From Phycicoccus jejuensis (GTDB lineage Bacteria > Actinomycetota > Actinomycetes > Actinomycetales > Dermatophilaceae), in the NCBI RefSeq assembly GCF_000720925.1, contig NZ_JOEE01000007.1, positions 124,001-188,000 on the forward strand: DNA of 64,000 nucleotides, written 5' to 3'. Positions 38,186 through 46,789 of the stretch are shown here, piece by piece. Position 1 is the first letter of the stretch. Every line of letters starts with the position of its first letter. The position numbers were made by a program, and so were the translations under genes. The notes under the pieces are model-generated. The model searched no databases. It saw only the letters and a list, made by a program, of their open reading frames with translations, and was not told where the DNA came from.

Positions 38186-38207
38186 TAACCTACGCTCGCG
38201 TAGGTTA
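38186..38207. promoter_or_regulatory. Perfect operator palindrome upstream of hemolysin III
   Basis: TAACCTACG, four bases, CGTAGGTTA: a perfect 9-bp dyad. Its right arm contains TAGGTT, a plausible -10 eleven bases before the ATG, so a bound repressor (TetR-type by its size and symmetry, inferred) would block transcription. No regulator gene is adjacent. Confidence 0.7.
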
Positions 38208-38217
38208 CCGTGGACGC

Positions 38218-38934
38218 ATGACCCGTGAGCAGCCCGACCCCGCCACCGAGACCGGTCGTCTCGAGGCGCTCGAGCAGCGCGTCGAGGCCGCCCTCACCAC
38301 CGTCAAGCCCAAGCTGCGCGGCTGGCTGCACGCCGGGATGACCCCCGTCGCGCTCGTCGCCGGCATCGTCCTCGTGCTCCTCGCGACGACGACCGAGGGC
38401 AAGGTGTCGGCCGCCGTGTTCGCCGGCACCGCCGTGCTCCTCTTCGGCACGTCGGCGGTCTACCACCGGGGCACGTGGTCCCCCCGCGTCGGCGCCTTCC
38501 TGCGCCGGTGGGACCACTCGAACATCTTCCTCATCATCGCCGGCAGCTACACGCCCTTCGCCCTCATGCTGCCCGCCGACCAGGCCCGCCGGATGCTGCT
38601 CATCGTCTGGAGCGGCGCCCTGCTCGGGGTCGCCTTCCGCATCTTCTGGACCGGCGCCCCGCGCTGGCTCTACGTGCCGGCCTACCTCATGCTCGGCTGG
38701 GTCGCGGTCTTCTACTTCGGCCCGCTCGTCCAGCACGCCGGTGGCGGCGTCATGGCGTGGGTCGTCGTCGGCGGCGTGCTCTACAGCCTCGGCGCGCTCG
38801 TCTACGGCACCAAGCGGCCGAACATCTCGCCGCGCTGGTTCGGCTTCCACGAGGTCTTCCACGCGCTGACCGTGCTCGCCTTCACGGCGCACTTCGTCGC
38901 CGCCTCGCTCGCGCTCACCGGCCCGCAGGCCTGA
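38218..38934 (+). CDS. trhA: Hemolysin III family membrane protein (TrhA)
   Basis: 238 residues with seven membrane segments and the PAQR/HlyIII metal-site pattern: GTSAVYHRGTW in TM2, WDHSNIFLIIAGSYTPFAL, and GFHEVFHALTVLAFTAHF with His-x3-His at the end. In B. subtilis TrhA adjusts membrane fluidity; haemolysis is historical naming. The first 35 residues are polar. Confidence 0.92.
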   Translation: MTREQPDPATETGRLEALEQRVEAALTTVKPKLRGWLHAGMTPVALVAGIVLVLLATTTEGKVSAAVFAGTAVLLFGTSAVYHRGTWSPRVGAFLRRWDHSNIFLIIAGSYTPFALMLPADQARRMLLIVWSGALLGVAFRIFWTGAPRWLYVPAYLMLGWVAVFYFGPLVQHAGGGVMAWVVVGGVLYSLGALVYGTKRPNISPRWFGFHEVFHALTVLAFTAHFVAASLALTGPQA

Positions 38935-39003
38935 GCCGCCCGGGCCGCGCGGCCCCCGACCTCCCATCCGCGGCTCGGCGCCGGGGAGCCGGAGGTCAGC
39001 GGG

Positions 39004-39261
39004 TCAGACCGCGCCCGGCGACCCGTCGTCGCGCCGCGGGTCGCGCGGGTCCGCCTCGAGCGCGTCGCCGGGCTCCGGCTCGACGTCGGCCGGGCCGGCC
39101 TGCTGCTCGTCGCGGCCGCGGTGGGCCCGCTGCTGGCGGTAGGACATCCGGCGCATCCGCGCGTTCATGTTGCGCATGAGGAACCAGAGCGCGAGCGCGA
39201 GGACCGTGAACGCGATGAACGCGAGGAAGCCGGTCGAGACGTCGGGCGGGGAGTCGTTCAT
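39004..39261 (-). CDS. Small single-pass membrane protein
   Basis: 85 residues: one hydrophobic helix ([18 protein letters not shown], 13-30), then a basic stretch ([20 protein letters not shown]) and an acidic tail. It overlaps the mca stop/start by 4 bp (ATGA) and is a common neighbour of mca in Micrococcales. Function unknown. Confidence 0.75.
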   Translation of the reverse strand: MNDSPPDVSTGFLAFIAFTVLALALWFLMRNMNARMRRMSYRQQRAHRGRDEQQAGPADVEPEPGDALEADPRDPRRDDGSPGAV

Positions 39262-40196
39262 GCGGCACGCTCCGTGACGGTGTCGTGGACGAGGGCGAGG
39301 TCGGGGCTCGTCGCGAGGGCGTCGGCCTCCGCGACGTCGGTCGGCAGGCCGGCGAACAGGTCGTCCTCGCCGTCGACGAACGGGACGAACGAGAGCGCGA
39401 GCTCGTACTCCTCGACCGGCCAGACCTGCGCCTGGAGGTCGCGCGGCACCTGGAACCACGGGCCGTCGGGGTCGACCTGGGTGGCGTGGGCGAGCAGCGC
39501 CGCGTCGCGGCGGTCGTACCAGTCGGCGCACTGGACGCGGGTGGTGACGACGCGCTCTGTGCGCGTCCAGTTCTCGAGCCACTCGGCGTACGGGCTCTCC
39601 TGGCCGAGGCCGGTCAGCGCCTCGTGGAAGGCCTCGATGCGGGCGCGGCTGAAGGTCTGGTTGTAGTAGAGCTTGAGCGGCTGCCACGCCGGCCCGGCCT
39701 CGGGGAAGGCGTCGGGGTCGCCGGCCGCCGCGAAGGCGTTGACCGAGACGTCGTGGGTCATGATGTGGTCGGGGTGGGGGTAGCCGCCGTTCTCGTCGTA
39801 CGTCGTGACGACGTGCGGGCGGAAGCGACGGATCTCGCGCACGAGCGCCTCCGTCGTCACCTCGAGCGGCTCGAGCGCGAAGCAGCCCTCGGGCAGCGGG
39901 GGCAGCGGGTCGCCCTCCGGCAGGCCGGAGTCGACGAACCCGAGCCAGGTGTGCTGCACGCCGAGGATGTCCCGGGCGCGCGCCATCTCGTCGCGGCGGA
40001 CCTGGGCGAGGTCGCGCAGGATGTGGACGTCGTCCTTGAGCCGGGGGTTGAGGATGTCGCCGCGCTCGCCGCCGGTGCAGGAGACGACGAGCACCTCGTG
40101 GCCGGCGTCGACGTACTTCGCCATCGTCGCCGCACCCTTGCTCGACTCGTCGTCAGGGTGCGCGTGGACGCACATGAGCCGGAGCCGTTCGGACAT
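39258..40196 (-). CDS. mca: Mycothiol S-conjugate amidase
   Basis: 312 residues of the LmbE/PIG-L zinc hydrolase family: [20 protein letters not shown] (zinc ligands His-Pro-Asp-Asp), [28 protein letters not shown] (third His). The sequence matches Mca, which cuts mycothiol-toxin conjugates, rather than MshB. It implies a mycothiol-using actinobacterium. Confidence 0.94.
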   Translation of the reverse strand: MSERLRLMCVHAHPDDESSKGAATMAKYVDAGHEVLVVSCTGGERGDILNPRLKDDVHILRDLAQVRRDEMARARDILGVQHTWLGFVDSGLPEGDPLPPLPEGCFALEPLEVTTEALVREIRRFRPHVVTTYDENGGYPHPDHIMTHDVSVNAFAAAGDPDAFPEAGPAWQPLKLYYNQTFSRARIEAFHEALTGLGQESPYAEWLENWTRTERVVTTRVQCADWYDRRDAALLAHATQVDPDGPWFQVPRDLQAQVWPVEEYELALSFVPFVDGEDDLFAGLPTDVAEADALATSPDLALVHDTVTERAA

Positions 40197-40288
40197 GAGA
40201 GACCCTTCGTGCAGGTGGGCTCGGGCGGTACCCGAGAATGGACCGAGGACCATCCTCTCACTGCCCGCCGACCACCGAGGGAGCAGCC

Positions 40289-40717
40289 GTGCGCCTGCCC
40301 GACCCGCGCGACCCCGCCGGCCGTCGCACGTTGCTCGCGCTCGCCGCGGTCGTGCTCGCCGTGGCCGGCATCGCCTGGTACGGGTGGACCGCGACGGCCG
40401 GCCAGGTGCGCCCGACGGTGACGGGCTACCGCGTGGAGTCCGACGCCCTCGTGCGCGTCGGCTACGACCTCGTGCGGCCCGAGGGCACGGCCGTCACGTG
40501 CCGGGTCAGCGGGCTCGACGGGTCGAAGGGCCGCGTCGGGACGGTCGAGGACGCGATCCCGGCGGACGGTCCGGCGATCGTCCACCGGGTCGTCGAAGTG
40601 CGCACGAGCGCCCGCGCGGTGACCGGTGTCGTCGAGTCCTGCGTGCGCGTCGGCGGGCTGACCTCGCACGACGGCGCGCGACGATTGTGGCGCGAGCGCC
40701 GCACGTTGGTAGACTGA
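40289..40717 (+). CDS. DUF4307 membrane-anchored protein
   Basis: 142 residues from GTG 40289: a membrane anchor ([20 protein letters not shown]) and an extracytoplasmic beta-rich domain with two cysteines ([20 protein letters not shown]). This family regularly sits between mca and greA. Function unknown. Confidence 0.85.
   Translation: MRLPDPRDPAGRRTLLALAAVVLAVAGIAWYGWTATAGQVRPTVTGYRVESDALVRVGYDLVRPEGTAVTCRVSGLDGSKGRVGTVEDAIPADGPAIVHRVVEVRTSARAVTGVVESCVRVGGLTSHDGARRLWRERRTLVD
40685..40715 (+). promoter_or_regulatory. Probable greA promoter
   Basis: TAGACT at 40710-40715 is a good -10; TTGTGG 19 bases upstream (40685-40690) is a weak -35. It lies at the end of the DUF4307 gene and predicts a leader of about 130 bases before greA. 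Confidence 0.5.
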
Positions 40718-40851
40718 ATCCTTCACGTTCGGGTCCGTGCCGACGCTAGCGCCGCGAGACGGCGGTCGGCCCGGGCCCGTTGCCGTAAGCACCCCGCGGC
40801 GCGCCCGCGAGGGTCCGGCGCCCCTACGCACTTCGCAGGAGTTGATGACCC

Positions 40852-41337
40852 GTGACCGAGACGACGAACCAGAGCTACCTCACGCAGGCGGCCTTCGACC
40901 GCCTCCGGGCCGAGCTCGACGAGCTGACCGGCCCCGGCCGCACCGAGATCGCCAAGAAGATCGAGGCGGCCCGCGAGGAGGGCGACCTCAAGGAGAACGG
41001 CGGCTACCACGCGGCCAAGGAGGAGCAGGGCAAGATGGAGGCCCGCATCCGCCAGCTGACGCAGCTGCTCGAGAACGCCGTCATCGGCGAGACCCCCAAG
41101 GACGACGGTGTCGTCGAGCCCGGGATGATCGTCACCGTCGACATGTTCGGCGACGAGGAGAAGTTCCTCCTCGGCTCCCGCGAGATCACCGACTCCTCGA
41201 TGCAGGTCTTCTCCGAGAAGTCCCCGATCGGCGCGGCCGTCAACGGCCACAAGGTCGGCGACTCGGTCTCGTACGAGGCCCCGAACGGCAAGCAGATCGA
41301 GGTCAAGATCCTCGCGGCGAAGCCCTACACCGGCTGA
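40852..41337 (+). CDS. greA: Transcription elongation factor GreA
   Basis: 161 residues. The N-terminal coiled coil has the EAAREEGDLKENGGYHAAKEE tip with acidic residues that reach the RNA polymerase active site (quoted 21 residues in family alignments; key residues are D and E of the GDLKEN turn), and the C-terminal FKBP-like part includes SPIGAAVNGHKVGDSVSYEA. It rescues backtracked polymerase by stimulating RNA cleavage. GTG start. Confidence 0.97.
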   Translation: MTETTNQSYLTQAAFDRLRAELDELTGPGRTEIAKKIEAAREEGDLKENGGYHAAKEEQGKMEARIRQLTQLLENAVIGETPKDDGVVEPGMIVTVDMFGDEEKFLLGSREITDSSMQVFSEKSPIGAAVNGHKVGDSVSYEAPNGKQIEVKILAAKPYTG

Positions 41338-41358
41338 GCCCGGTCGCTCCGGCGACGT

Positions 41359-41399
41359 GACGGACGGCCCGGCCCCCTCGTGGGGCCGGGCCGTCCGTC
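41359..41399. terminator. greA terminator, 18-bp stem
   Basis: A perfect 18-bp stem (41359-41376 with 41382-41399) around a 5-nt loop, 22 bases past the greA stop. Confidence 0.88.
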
Positions 41400-41461
41400 G
41401 TCCGACCGCGCTGCCGCCCCGACGTCGTCTCGCCGCCCCCGTCTCGCCACGCCGCCCCGAC

Positions 41462-41501
41462 CTCGCGGTGCCGGGGCGTCATGGCGCCCCGGCACCGCGA
41501 G
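41462..41501. terminator. phzF terminator, 17-bp stem
   Basis: A second perfect stem of 17 bp (41462-41478 with 41485-41501, 6-nt loop) lies 19 bases beyond the stop of the convergent phzF-like gene. Each convergent gene thus has its own hairpin. Confidence 0.82.
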
Positions 41502-41519
41502 ATCGCCCCGGCGGGGCGC

Positions 41520-42362
41520 TCAGGCGGGCCGGACGCCGTCGACGAGGGTGTGCGTCGCGCCGCCGACCCACACGACGCCGTCCTCGACGTCGACGTGCAC
41601 CCGGCCCTCGCGGCCGAGGACCGTGCCCTGCGCCGCGACGTAGTGCTCGGGCGCGTACCCGGCGGGGACCAGCCACTGGCCCAGGCCCGCGTTGAGGCTG
41701 CCGGTGACGGGGTCCTCCCCGAAGTCGCGCTCGTCGGAGAAGAACGCCCGCACCTCGAGGTCCACCCCGTCGGTGCGCGCCCCGGCCGGGTAGCGCGCCG
41801 CGAGGCCCACCTTGAGCCCGCGCGCCAGCACCGGGTCCGGCGCAGCGGCCAGGACGGCCTCGGGCGAGGCGAGCAGGACGGCGAGCCAGCCCGGCCCGTT
41901 GTCGACCCAGGCGGCGTCGACGACGTCCGCGGGTGCGACCCCGAGGGCCGCGACGACGCACGCGAGCTCGTCGCCCTCGACCGCTCCGGAGCGCACGAGC
42001 GGCGGGGCCGCGAACGCGAGGCGGTCGGCGCCGCGCCGCACCTCGACGAGCCCGGCCGCGCACTCCTGGACGACGACACCCTCGGTCTGCGGCACGCCCC
42101 CGGCCTCGAGCCAGGCGTGGGCGCTACCGAGGGTCGGGTGGCCGGCGAAGGGCAGCTCGCCGCCGATCGTCCAGATCCGCACGCCGTAGTCGGCGCGCGG
42201 GTCGGTGGGGACGGTGAGGAAGGTCGTCTCCGAGAGGTTGGTCCAGCGCGCGACGGCGAGCATCTCGTCGTCGGACATCCCGTCTGCGTCGTGGAGGACG
42301 GCGAGGGCGTTGCCCCGGAAGGCTCGCTCGGAGAAGACGTCGACGAGGCGCACGGCGGTCAT
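41520..42362 (-). CDS. PhzF-family isomerase/epimerase
   Basis: 280 residues, MTAVRLVDVFSERAFRGNAL with FRGNALAV, the catalytic Glu in NLSETTFL, ELPFAGHPTLGSAHAW and GEDPVTGSLNAGLGQWL. These are PhzF-fold hallmarks (two pseudo-symmetric halves). Only some members act in phenazine synthesis and no phz genes are nearby, so the substrate is unknown. Confidence 0.9.
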   Translation of the reverse strand: MTAVRLVDVFSERAFRGNALAVLHDADGMSDDEMLAVARWTNLSETTFLTVPTDPRADYGVRIWTIGGELPFAGHPTLGSAHAWLEAGGVPQTEGVVVQECAAGLVEVRRGADRLAFAAPPLVRSGAVEGDELACVVAALGVAPADVVDAAWVDNGPGWLAVLLASPEAVLAAAPDPVLARGLKVGLAARYPAGARTDGVDLEVRAFFSDERDFGEDPVTGSLNAGLGQWLVPAGYAPEHYVAAQGTVLGREGRVHVDVEDGVVWVGGATHTLVDGVRPA

Positions 42363-42437
42363 GCCGTCATCGAAGCACGGGCCGGCCGCCGCGGACGTCC
42401 CCGGGCCCGTCGACGAGCGGACGACCGACGCCCGCGC

Positions 42438-43298
42438 TCAGTCGCGGGTCCGGTTGACGAACGAGCGGACGGCCAGCGGCGCGAGTACCGCCGAGAGCCC
42501 GACCGACCAGATGACGGTCGTCAGCACCGGGTGCTGCAGCGGCAGCGCCGAGTCGGCCGGCAGCGGGATGCCGTCGTTGCCCCAGAGCTCGCGCAGCGCC
42601 TGGACGAGCGAGCTGATGGGGTTCCACTCGGCGAGGAACCGCAGCCAGTCGGGCATGACGTCGGTGCGCGCGAACGCGTTGGACAGGAACGTGATCGGGA
42701 AGACCGTCGTGAACATGACGCCCTGCACGGCCTCGACCGAGCGCAGCGCCGAGCCGAAGAGGATGCCGACCCAGATCATCGCGAAGCCGAAGAGCAGGAG
42801 CAGGCCGTAGCCGGCGAGCCCACGCAGCACGCCGTGGTGGATGCCCCACCCGACGAACAGCCCGGTGACCGACATGACGACGATGCCGATCATCGAGTGG
42901 ATGAGGCTCGAGACGCTGCGCGCGACGACGACCGACGAGCGGCCGATGGGCAGGGACCGGAAGCGGTCGACGATGCCCTTGCCGAGGTCGGTGTTGAGGC
43001 CGATGGCGACGATGAACGCGCTGAAGGTCATCGTCTGCGCCATGATCCCCGGCAGCAGCCACTCCTTGTAGTCGACGCCGGGCACGACGATCGAGCCGCC
43101 GAAGACGAAGGCGAAGAGCAGCACGAACATCACCGGCTGGATGGTGACGTCGGTGAGCATCTCGGGCTGGCGCTTGATGTGGGTCAGGTTGCGGCGCACC
43201 AGTGCCGAGATCTGGCGGACCGGGCTCGTGCCGGCGGCGCTCGGGTGCTCGGCGTGGAACGGCCGACCGGCGGCGGTGGTGGTGGTCGGAGCGGTCAT
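42438..43298 (-). CDS. ABC-2 type exporter permease (DrrB-like)
   Basis: 286 residues with six membrane segments. The ABC-2 core is typical of the daunorubicin-resistance DrrB group: YKEWLLPGIMAQTMTF, IVDRFRSLPIGRSSVVVARS and FPITFLSNAFARTDVMPDWL. It pairs with the ATPase gene it overlaps by 4 bp. Confidence 0.9.
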   Translation of the reverse strand: MTAPTTTTAAGRPFHAEHPSAAGTSPVRQISALVRRNLTHIKRQPEMLTDVTIQPVMFVLLFAFVFGGSIVVPGVDYKEWLLPGIMAQTMTFSAFIVAIGLNTDLGKGIVDRFRSLPIGRSSVVVARSVSSLIHSMIGIVVMSVTGLFVGWGIHHGVLRGLAGYGLLLLFGFAMIWVGILFGSALRSVEAVQGVMFTTVFPITFLSNAFARTDVMPDWLRFLAEWNPISSLVQALRELWGNDGIPLPADSALPLQHPVLTTVIWSVGLSAVLAPLAVRSFVNRTRD

Positions 43299-44290
43299 CG
43301 CAGGGCCTCCTCGGCGCTCGCGTCGGACGTGGCACCAGGGGCCTCGGACTCGGCCCGGTGCCCGGTGAGGGTGAGGAAGACGTCGTCGAGGCTCGGGCGC
43401 TGGAGCCCGATGTCGTCGAGGTCGATGCCGGCCTCGTCGAGCCGGGCCGCGATGCGGGTCAGCGCCCCGACCCCCTCGGCCGGGGCGGTGATGCGGCGGG
43501 CGTCGCGGTCGAGGTGGATCTCGCCGACCTCGCCCCGGACGATCTCGGCGGCCCTCTCGACCTCGGCCGGGCGGCTGACCGCGACGACGAGGCTGGCGGC
43601 GCCGGAGCGGTCCTTGAGCTCGAGCGGCGTGCCGTCGGCGATGACCCGCCCGTGGTCGACGACGACGATGCGGTCGGCCAGCTGGTCGGCCTCGTCGAGG
43701 TACTGCGTGGTGAGGAAGAGCGTCGTGCCCTCGCGCACGAGGTCGCGCAGGACGCCCCAGAGCTCGACGCGGCTGCGCGGGTCGAGCCCGGTCGTCGGCT
43801 CGTCGAGGAAGAGCACCGGTGGGGTCGCGACGAGGCTGGCCGCGAGGTCGAGCCGGCGGCGCATCCCGCCGGAGTACTCCTTGACGACCTTCGTCGCGGC
43901 GTCGGTCAGCGAGAAGCGCTCGAGCAGCTCGTCGGCCACCCGGCGGACGGTGCGCCGGTCGAGGCCGTAGAGGTCGCCGACGAGGCGCAGGTTCTCGCGG
44001 CCGGTCAGGAGCTCGTCGACGGTCGCCGACTGCGCCGTCAGCCCCATCCGGCGGCGCACGGCGTCGGCGTCGCGGACGACGTCGAGACCGGCGACCCGGG
44101 CCGTGCCGCTCGTCGGCCGCGAGAGCGTCGTCATCATCCGGACGGTGGTGGTCTTGCCGGCGCCGTTCGGCCCCAGCATCGAGAAGACGGTGCCCTTCGG
44201 CACCGAGAAGCTGACGCCGTCGACGGCCGTGAAGTCACCGAAGGTCTTCACGAGGTCGACGGCCTCGATGGCCGCGCCGCTGGTCGTCAT
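43295..44290 (-). CDS. ABC exporter ATPase (DrrA-like)
   Basis: 331 residues: Walker A LGPNGAGKTTTVRMM, signature EYSGGMRRRLDLAASL, Walker B PVLFLDEPTTGLDPRSR and switch His region. The C-terminal 80 residues end RPSLDDVFLTLTGH, the extension typical of DrrA-type drug exporters. With the permease it should pump an unknown hydrophobic compound. Confidence 0.93.
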   Translation of the reverse strand: MTTSGAAIEAVDLVKTFGDFTAVDGVSFSVPKGTVFSMLGPNGAGKTTTVRMMTTLSRPTSGTARVAGLDVVRDADAVRRRMGLTAQSATVDELLTGRENLRLVGDLYGLDRRTVRRVADELLERFSLTDAATKVVKEYSGGMRRRLDLAASLVATPPVLFLDEPTTGLDPRSRVELWGVLRDLVREGTTLFLTTQYLDEADQLADRIVVVDHGRVIADGTPLELKDRSGAASLVVAVSRPAEVERAAEIVRGEVGEIHLDRDARRITAPAEGVGALTRIAARLDEAGIDLDDIGLQRPSLDDVFLTLTGHRAESEAPGATSDASAEEALR

Positions 44291-44322
44291 GGACCGACCG
44301 TAGGGCCACCCGCCGACAGCGG

Positions 44323-45639
44323 TCACCCCCTTTTCGGTGACAGTCCCCCGACCAGCGCGGACGCCCGCGCGGGGTCGACGTCGGCGAGCAGCCCGGCGGC
44401 GAAGAGCACGTAGTCGCGGTCGACGGCGGCGACGGCCCGGTCGGGCACCCGCCAGCCGCCGCCGTGGTCGGCGAGCGCCGCGCCGAGCACCCGCTCGGCG
44501 GTGCCGTCCGGGGCGTGCCGCAGCACCCCGCCGGAGCCGACGAGCATCCCGACGTCGGCGAGCGGCCGGGGCCGCTCCCCCGCGGCGGGCCGCCCGTGCC
44601 GACGCAGGGCGACGGTGACGGCGGCCGTGGCGAGCGCCTCGTCGGCGGCCCACTCGGCGTCGCTCGTCGACAGCGCCCCGGTGTCGGCGGCGACCCGCGC
44701 GGCGTGACCGGCCACCGCGTCGGGCAGCGGCATCCGCTCGCGCGCCGACGCCTCGACGATGCCCTCGGCGTTCCAGCGCATCCCCAGGTCGGCCTCGACC
44801 GTGCGGGCGTGCCAGACCGGCCCGACGACCTCGCGGTGGATGGCGGCGTCCTCGCCCTGCGGCGTGACGACGGAGTAGACGTCGGTCGTCGCGCCGCCGA
44901 CGTCGACGACGAGCACGTCCTCGCCGCGTGCCTCGGCCAGCACCTCGACCCCCCGCAGCACCGCGTCGGGGGTGGCCGCGCGGACGAGCTCGGCGAACCC
45001 GCGGCCGCGCGAGAGGCCCTTGCCGCCGATGACGTGGCGCAGGAAGACCTCGCGGATGGCGGCGCGCGCGCCGTCGGGAGCGACCTCGCCGATGTGCGGC
45101 AGCACGTTGCCCGTGACGGTGAAGCGCCGCCCCGTCGCCTCGAGCTCGGCGACGACGGCGTCCGCGGCGTCGGCGTTGCCGGCGACCACGACCGGGGCGG
45201 TGACCCGGGCCCGGGCGAGCCGGCGGGCGTTGTGGAGGAGGACGTCGGCGTTGCCCCCGTCGGTGCCGCCGACGAGGAGGACGAGGTCGGGCCGGTCGGC
45301 GCGCAGGGCGGTGACGTCGGCGCCGACCATCGGCCCGGACGCGACGTGGACGACGCGCCCGCCCGCCGAGAGACCGACCCGGAAGCCGGCCTCCGCCGTC
45401 ACCTCCCGCTCGTAGCCGACGACGGCGACGCGCAGACCGCCACCGGCGCTGGAGCACAGGAGAGTCCGCTCGGGCGCCGCCCCGTCGGCGAGCGCGGCGC
45501 GGACGGCGTCGACCCCGTCCATGACGTCGGTGGCGACGGTCGTCGGGTGCGACGCGCGCCCGCGGACCTCGCCGTCGTCACCGACGAGCAACGCCTTCGT
45601 GAAGGTCGACCCGACGTCGACGCACAGGACCGCACCCAC
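44323..45639 (-). CDS. MutL-family ASKHA ATPase (GlmL-like), orphan
   Basis: 438 residues from the GTG at 45639. Phosphate-loop pattern CVDVGSTFTKALLVGDDG, later LLVGGTDGGNADVLLHNARR and VLVVDVGGATTDVYSVV match the glutamate mutase MutL/GlmL family, thought to reactivate B12-dependent mutases. No mutase gene (mutE/mutS or aminomutase) is present in this window. It follows the intradiol dioxygenase-like gene, on the same strand, by 11 bp. Confidence 0.85.
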   Translation of the reverse strand: MGAVLCVDVGSTFTKALLVGDDGEVRGRASHPTTVATDVMDGVDAVRAALADGAAPERTLLCSSAGGGLRVAVVGYEREVTAEAGFRVGLSAGGRVVHVASGPMVGADVTALRADRPDLVLLVGGTDGGNADVLLHNARRLARARVTAPVVVAGNADAADAVVAELEATGRRFTVTGNVLPHIGEVAPDGARAAIREVFLRHVIGGKGLSRGRGFAELVRAATPDAVLRGVEVLAEARGEDVLVVDVGGATTDVYSVVTPQGEDAAIHREVVGPVWHARTVEADLGMRWNAEGIVEASARERMPLPDAVAGHAARVAADTGALSTSDAEWAADEALATAAVTVALRRHGRPAAGERPRPLADVGMLVGSGGVLRHAPDGTAERVLGAALADHGGGWRVPDRAVAAVDRDYVLFAAGLLADVDPARASALVGGLSPKRG

Positions 45640-45650
45640 GCCCCGAGACC

Positions 45651-46601
45651 CTAGTGGCCGGGTCCGCCGCCGGGCGCACCTCCCCCGGTCGGCTGCGTCG
45701 TCGTGTCGACCGGGGCGGTGAGCGCGACCGTGTAGCCGCTGCTCGTGTCGCCGGAGACGGTGCCGAGCTGGTGCACGCCGCCGTCGTCGCCGAACACGTT
45801 GTCGCTCGTCAGCGAGATCTGCGCCAGGTTGCTCACCGACTGCTCGTACCCGCTCGTCGCGTAGACGGTGTCGCAGGTGGACTTCGGCAGGGCGACCTGC
45901 GAGGTGGCGATGGCGTTCGTGCTGTCGGTGATGCTCGCCTCGTCCGGGTACACCTCGAAGTGGATGTGCGGCCAGCGGCCCGAGTAGCAGGCCGGGAAGA
46001 CGCTCGTGAACTCGACGACGCCGGAGTCGTCGGTCACCTGGACGCCGCGCAGGTAGTTCTCCTGCGTCACGCCGTCGGAGTACATCGAGTAGCGGCCCTG
46101 GCTGTCGCAGTGCCAGACGTAGACCGCGGCGCCGGTCATCGGGCCACCTCCGCCGGCGACGTCGAGGATGGTGAGCCGCAACGTCATCGGCACGCCCTCG
46201 GCCGTCGTCGTCGAGGTGCCGAAGCTGCTGCGGATGTCGGAGCGGACCACCCCGCTCTGCTCGAGGACGTCGGCCCCGTTGGAGCCGTCGCCCGGGTAGG
46301 GGCCGGCCGTCTCGTCGGGGATCTCGGTGAGCGACGTGTCGGCGGCGTCGCTCGCGGTGGCGGACGCCGTGGCGCTCGCGGATGCGGTCGCGGAACCCGT
46401 CGCCGTCGAGCCGCTCGACGACGTCGACGCGCCGCACGCCGCGAGCGCGGTGCCGGCGGCCCCGATGCCGAGGACGGCGAGCATCCGGCGGCGGTCGAGC
46501 AGCGTGCCGAGGTCGAAGGCGAGCCCCTGGTCGACGACCTCGTCGTCGGGGCGGGGCAGCGGGCGGCCCTCGTAGGTGGGCTGGTCGTCGGTGCGGGTCA
46601 T
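45651..46601 (-). CDS. Exported intradiol ring-cleavage dioxygenase-like protein
   Basis: 316 residues. DRRRMLAVLGIGAAGTALAACG combines a possible twin-arginine start with a lipobox cysteine (Cys near 57); a Ser/Ala/Thr linker follows. The domain has DETAGPYPGDGSNGADVLEQ, AAVYVWHCDSQGRYSMY and GRWPHIHFEVYP, carrying the Tyr and His-x-His iron ligands of protocatechuate-type dioxygenases. Export of this fold is known in actinobacteria; substrate unknown. A Gly/Pro-rich tail ends the protein. Confidence 0.85.
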   Translation of the reverse strand: MTRTDDQPTYEGRPLPRPDDEVVDQGLAFDLGTLLDRRRMLAVLGIGAAGTALAACGASTSSSGSTATGSATASASATASATASDAADTSLTEIPDETAGPYPGDGSNGADVLEQSGVVRSDIRSSFGTSTTTAEGVPMTLRLTILDVAGGGGPMTGAAVYVWHCDSQGRYSMYSDGVTQENYLRGVQVTDDSGVVEFTSVFPACYSGRWPHIHFEVYPDEASITDSTNAIATSQVALPKSTCDTVYATSGYEQSVSNLAQISLTSDNVFGDDGGVHQLGTVSGDTSSGYTVALTAPVDTTTQPTGGGAPGGGPGH

Positions 46602-46697
46602 CGGTCTACCTCCGGGTCGGTGTCGTCCCGACGACCGTAGGAAGCCTGCCGAGCCATCCGGTGTGCGTCCGCTGTCCGCCTCCTGTGACCGCCTCCG

Positions 46698-46767
46698 ACC
46701 CGTCGAGAGAGGAGGACACGCCGTGCGGCTCGGGGCGCGCACGGCGTGTCCTGTTCACTCGACGGGT
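46698..46767. terminator. Extended hairpin downstream of metB
   Basis: A 15-bp perfect stem (46713-46727 with 46738-46752) is extended by a 10-bp outer stem (ACCCGTCGAG 46698-46707 with CTCGACGGGT 46758-46767), separated by unequal internal loops. It lies 22 bases beyond the metB stop. Confidence 0.8.
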
Positions 46768-46789
46768 GGTGCTCCGCCGGCGGGGCGGG

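Noticed and set aside
39285..40421. Plus-strand frame opposite mca
   Set aside because: Shadow of mca; low-complexity Arg/Glu/Val composition.
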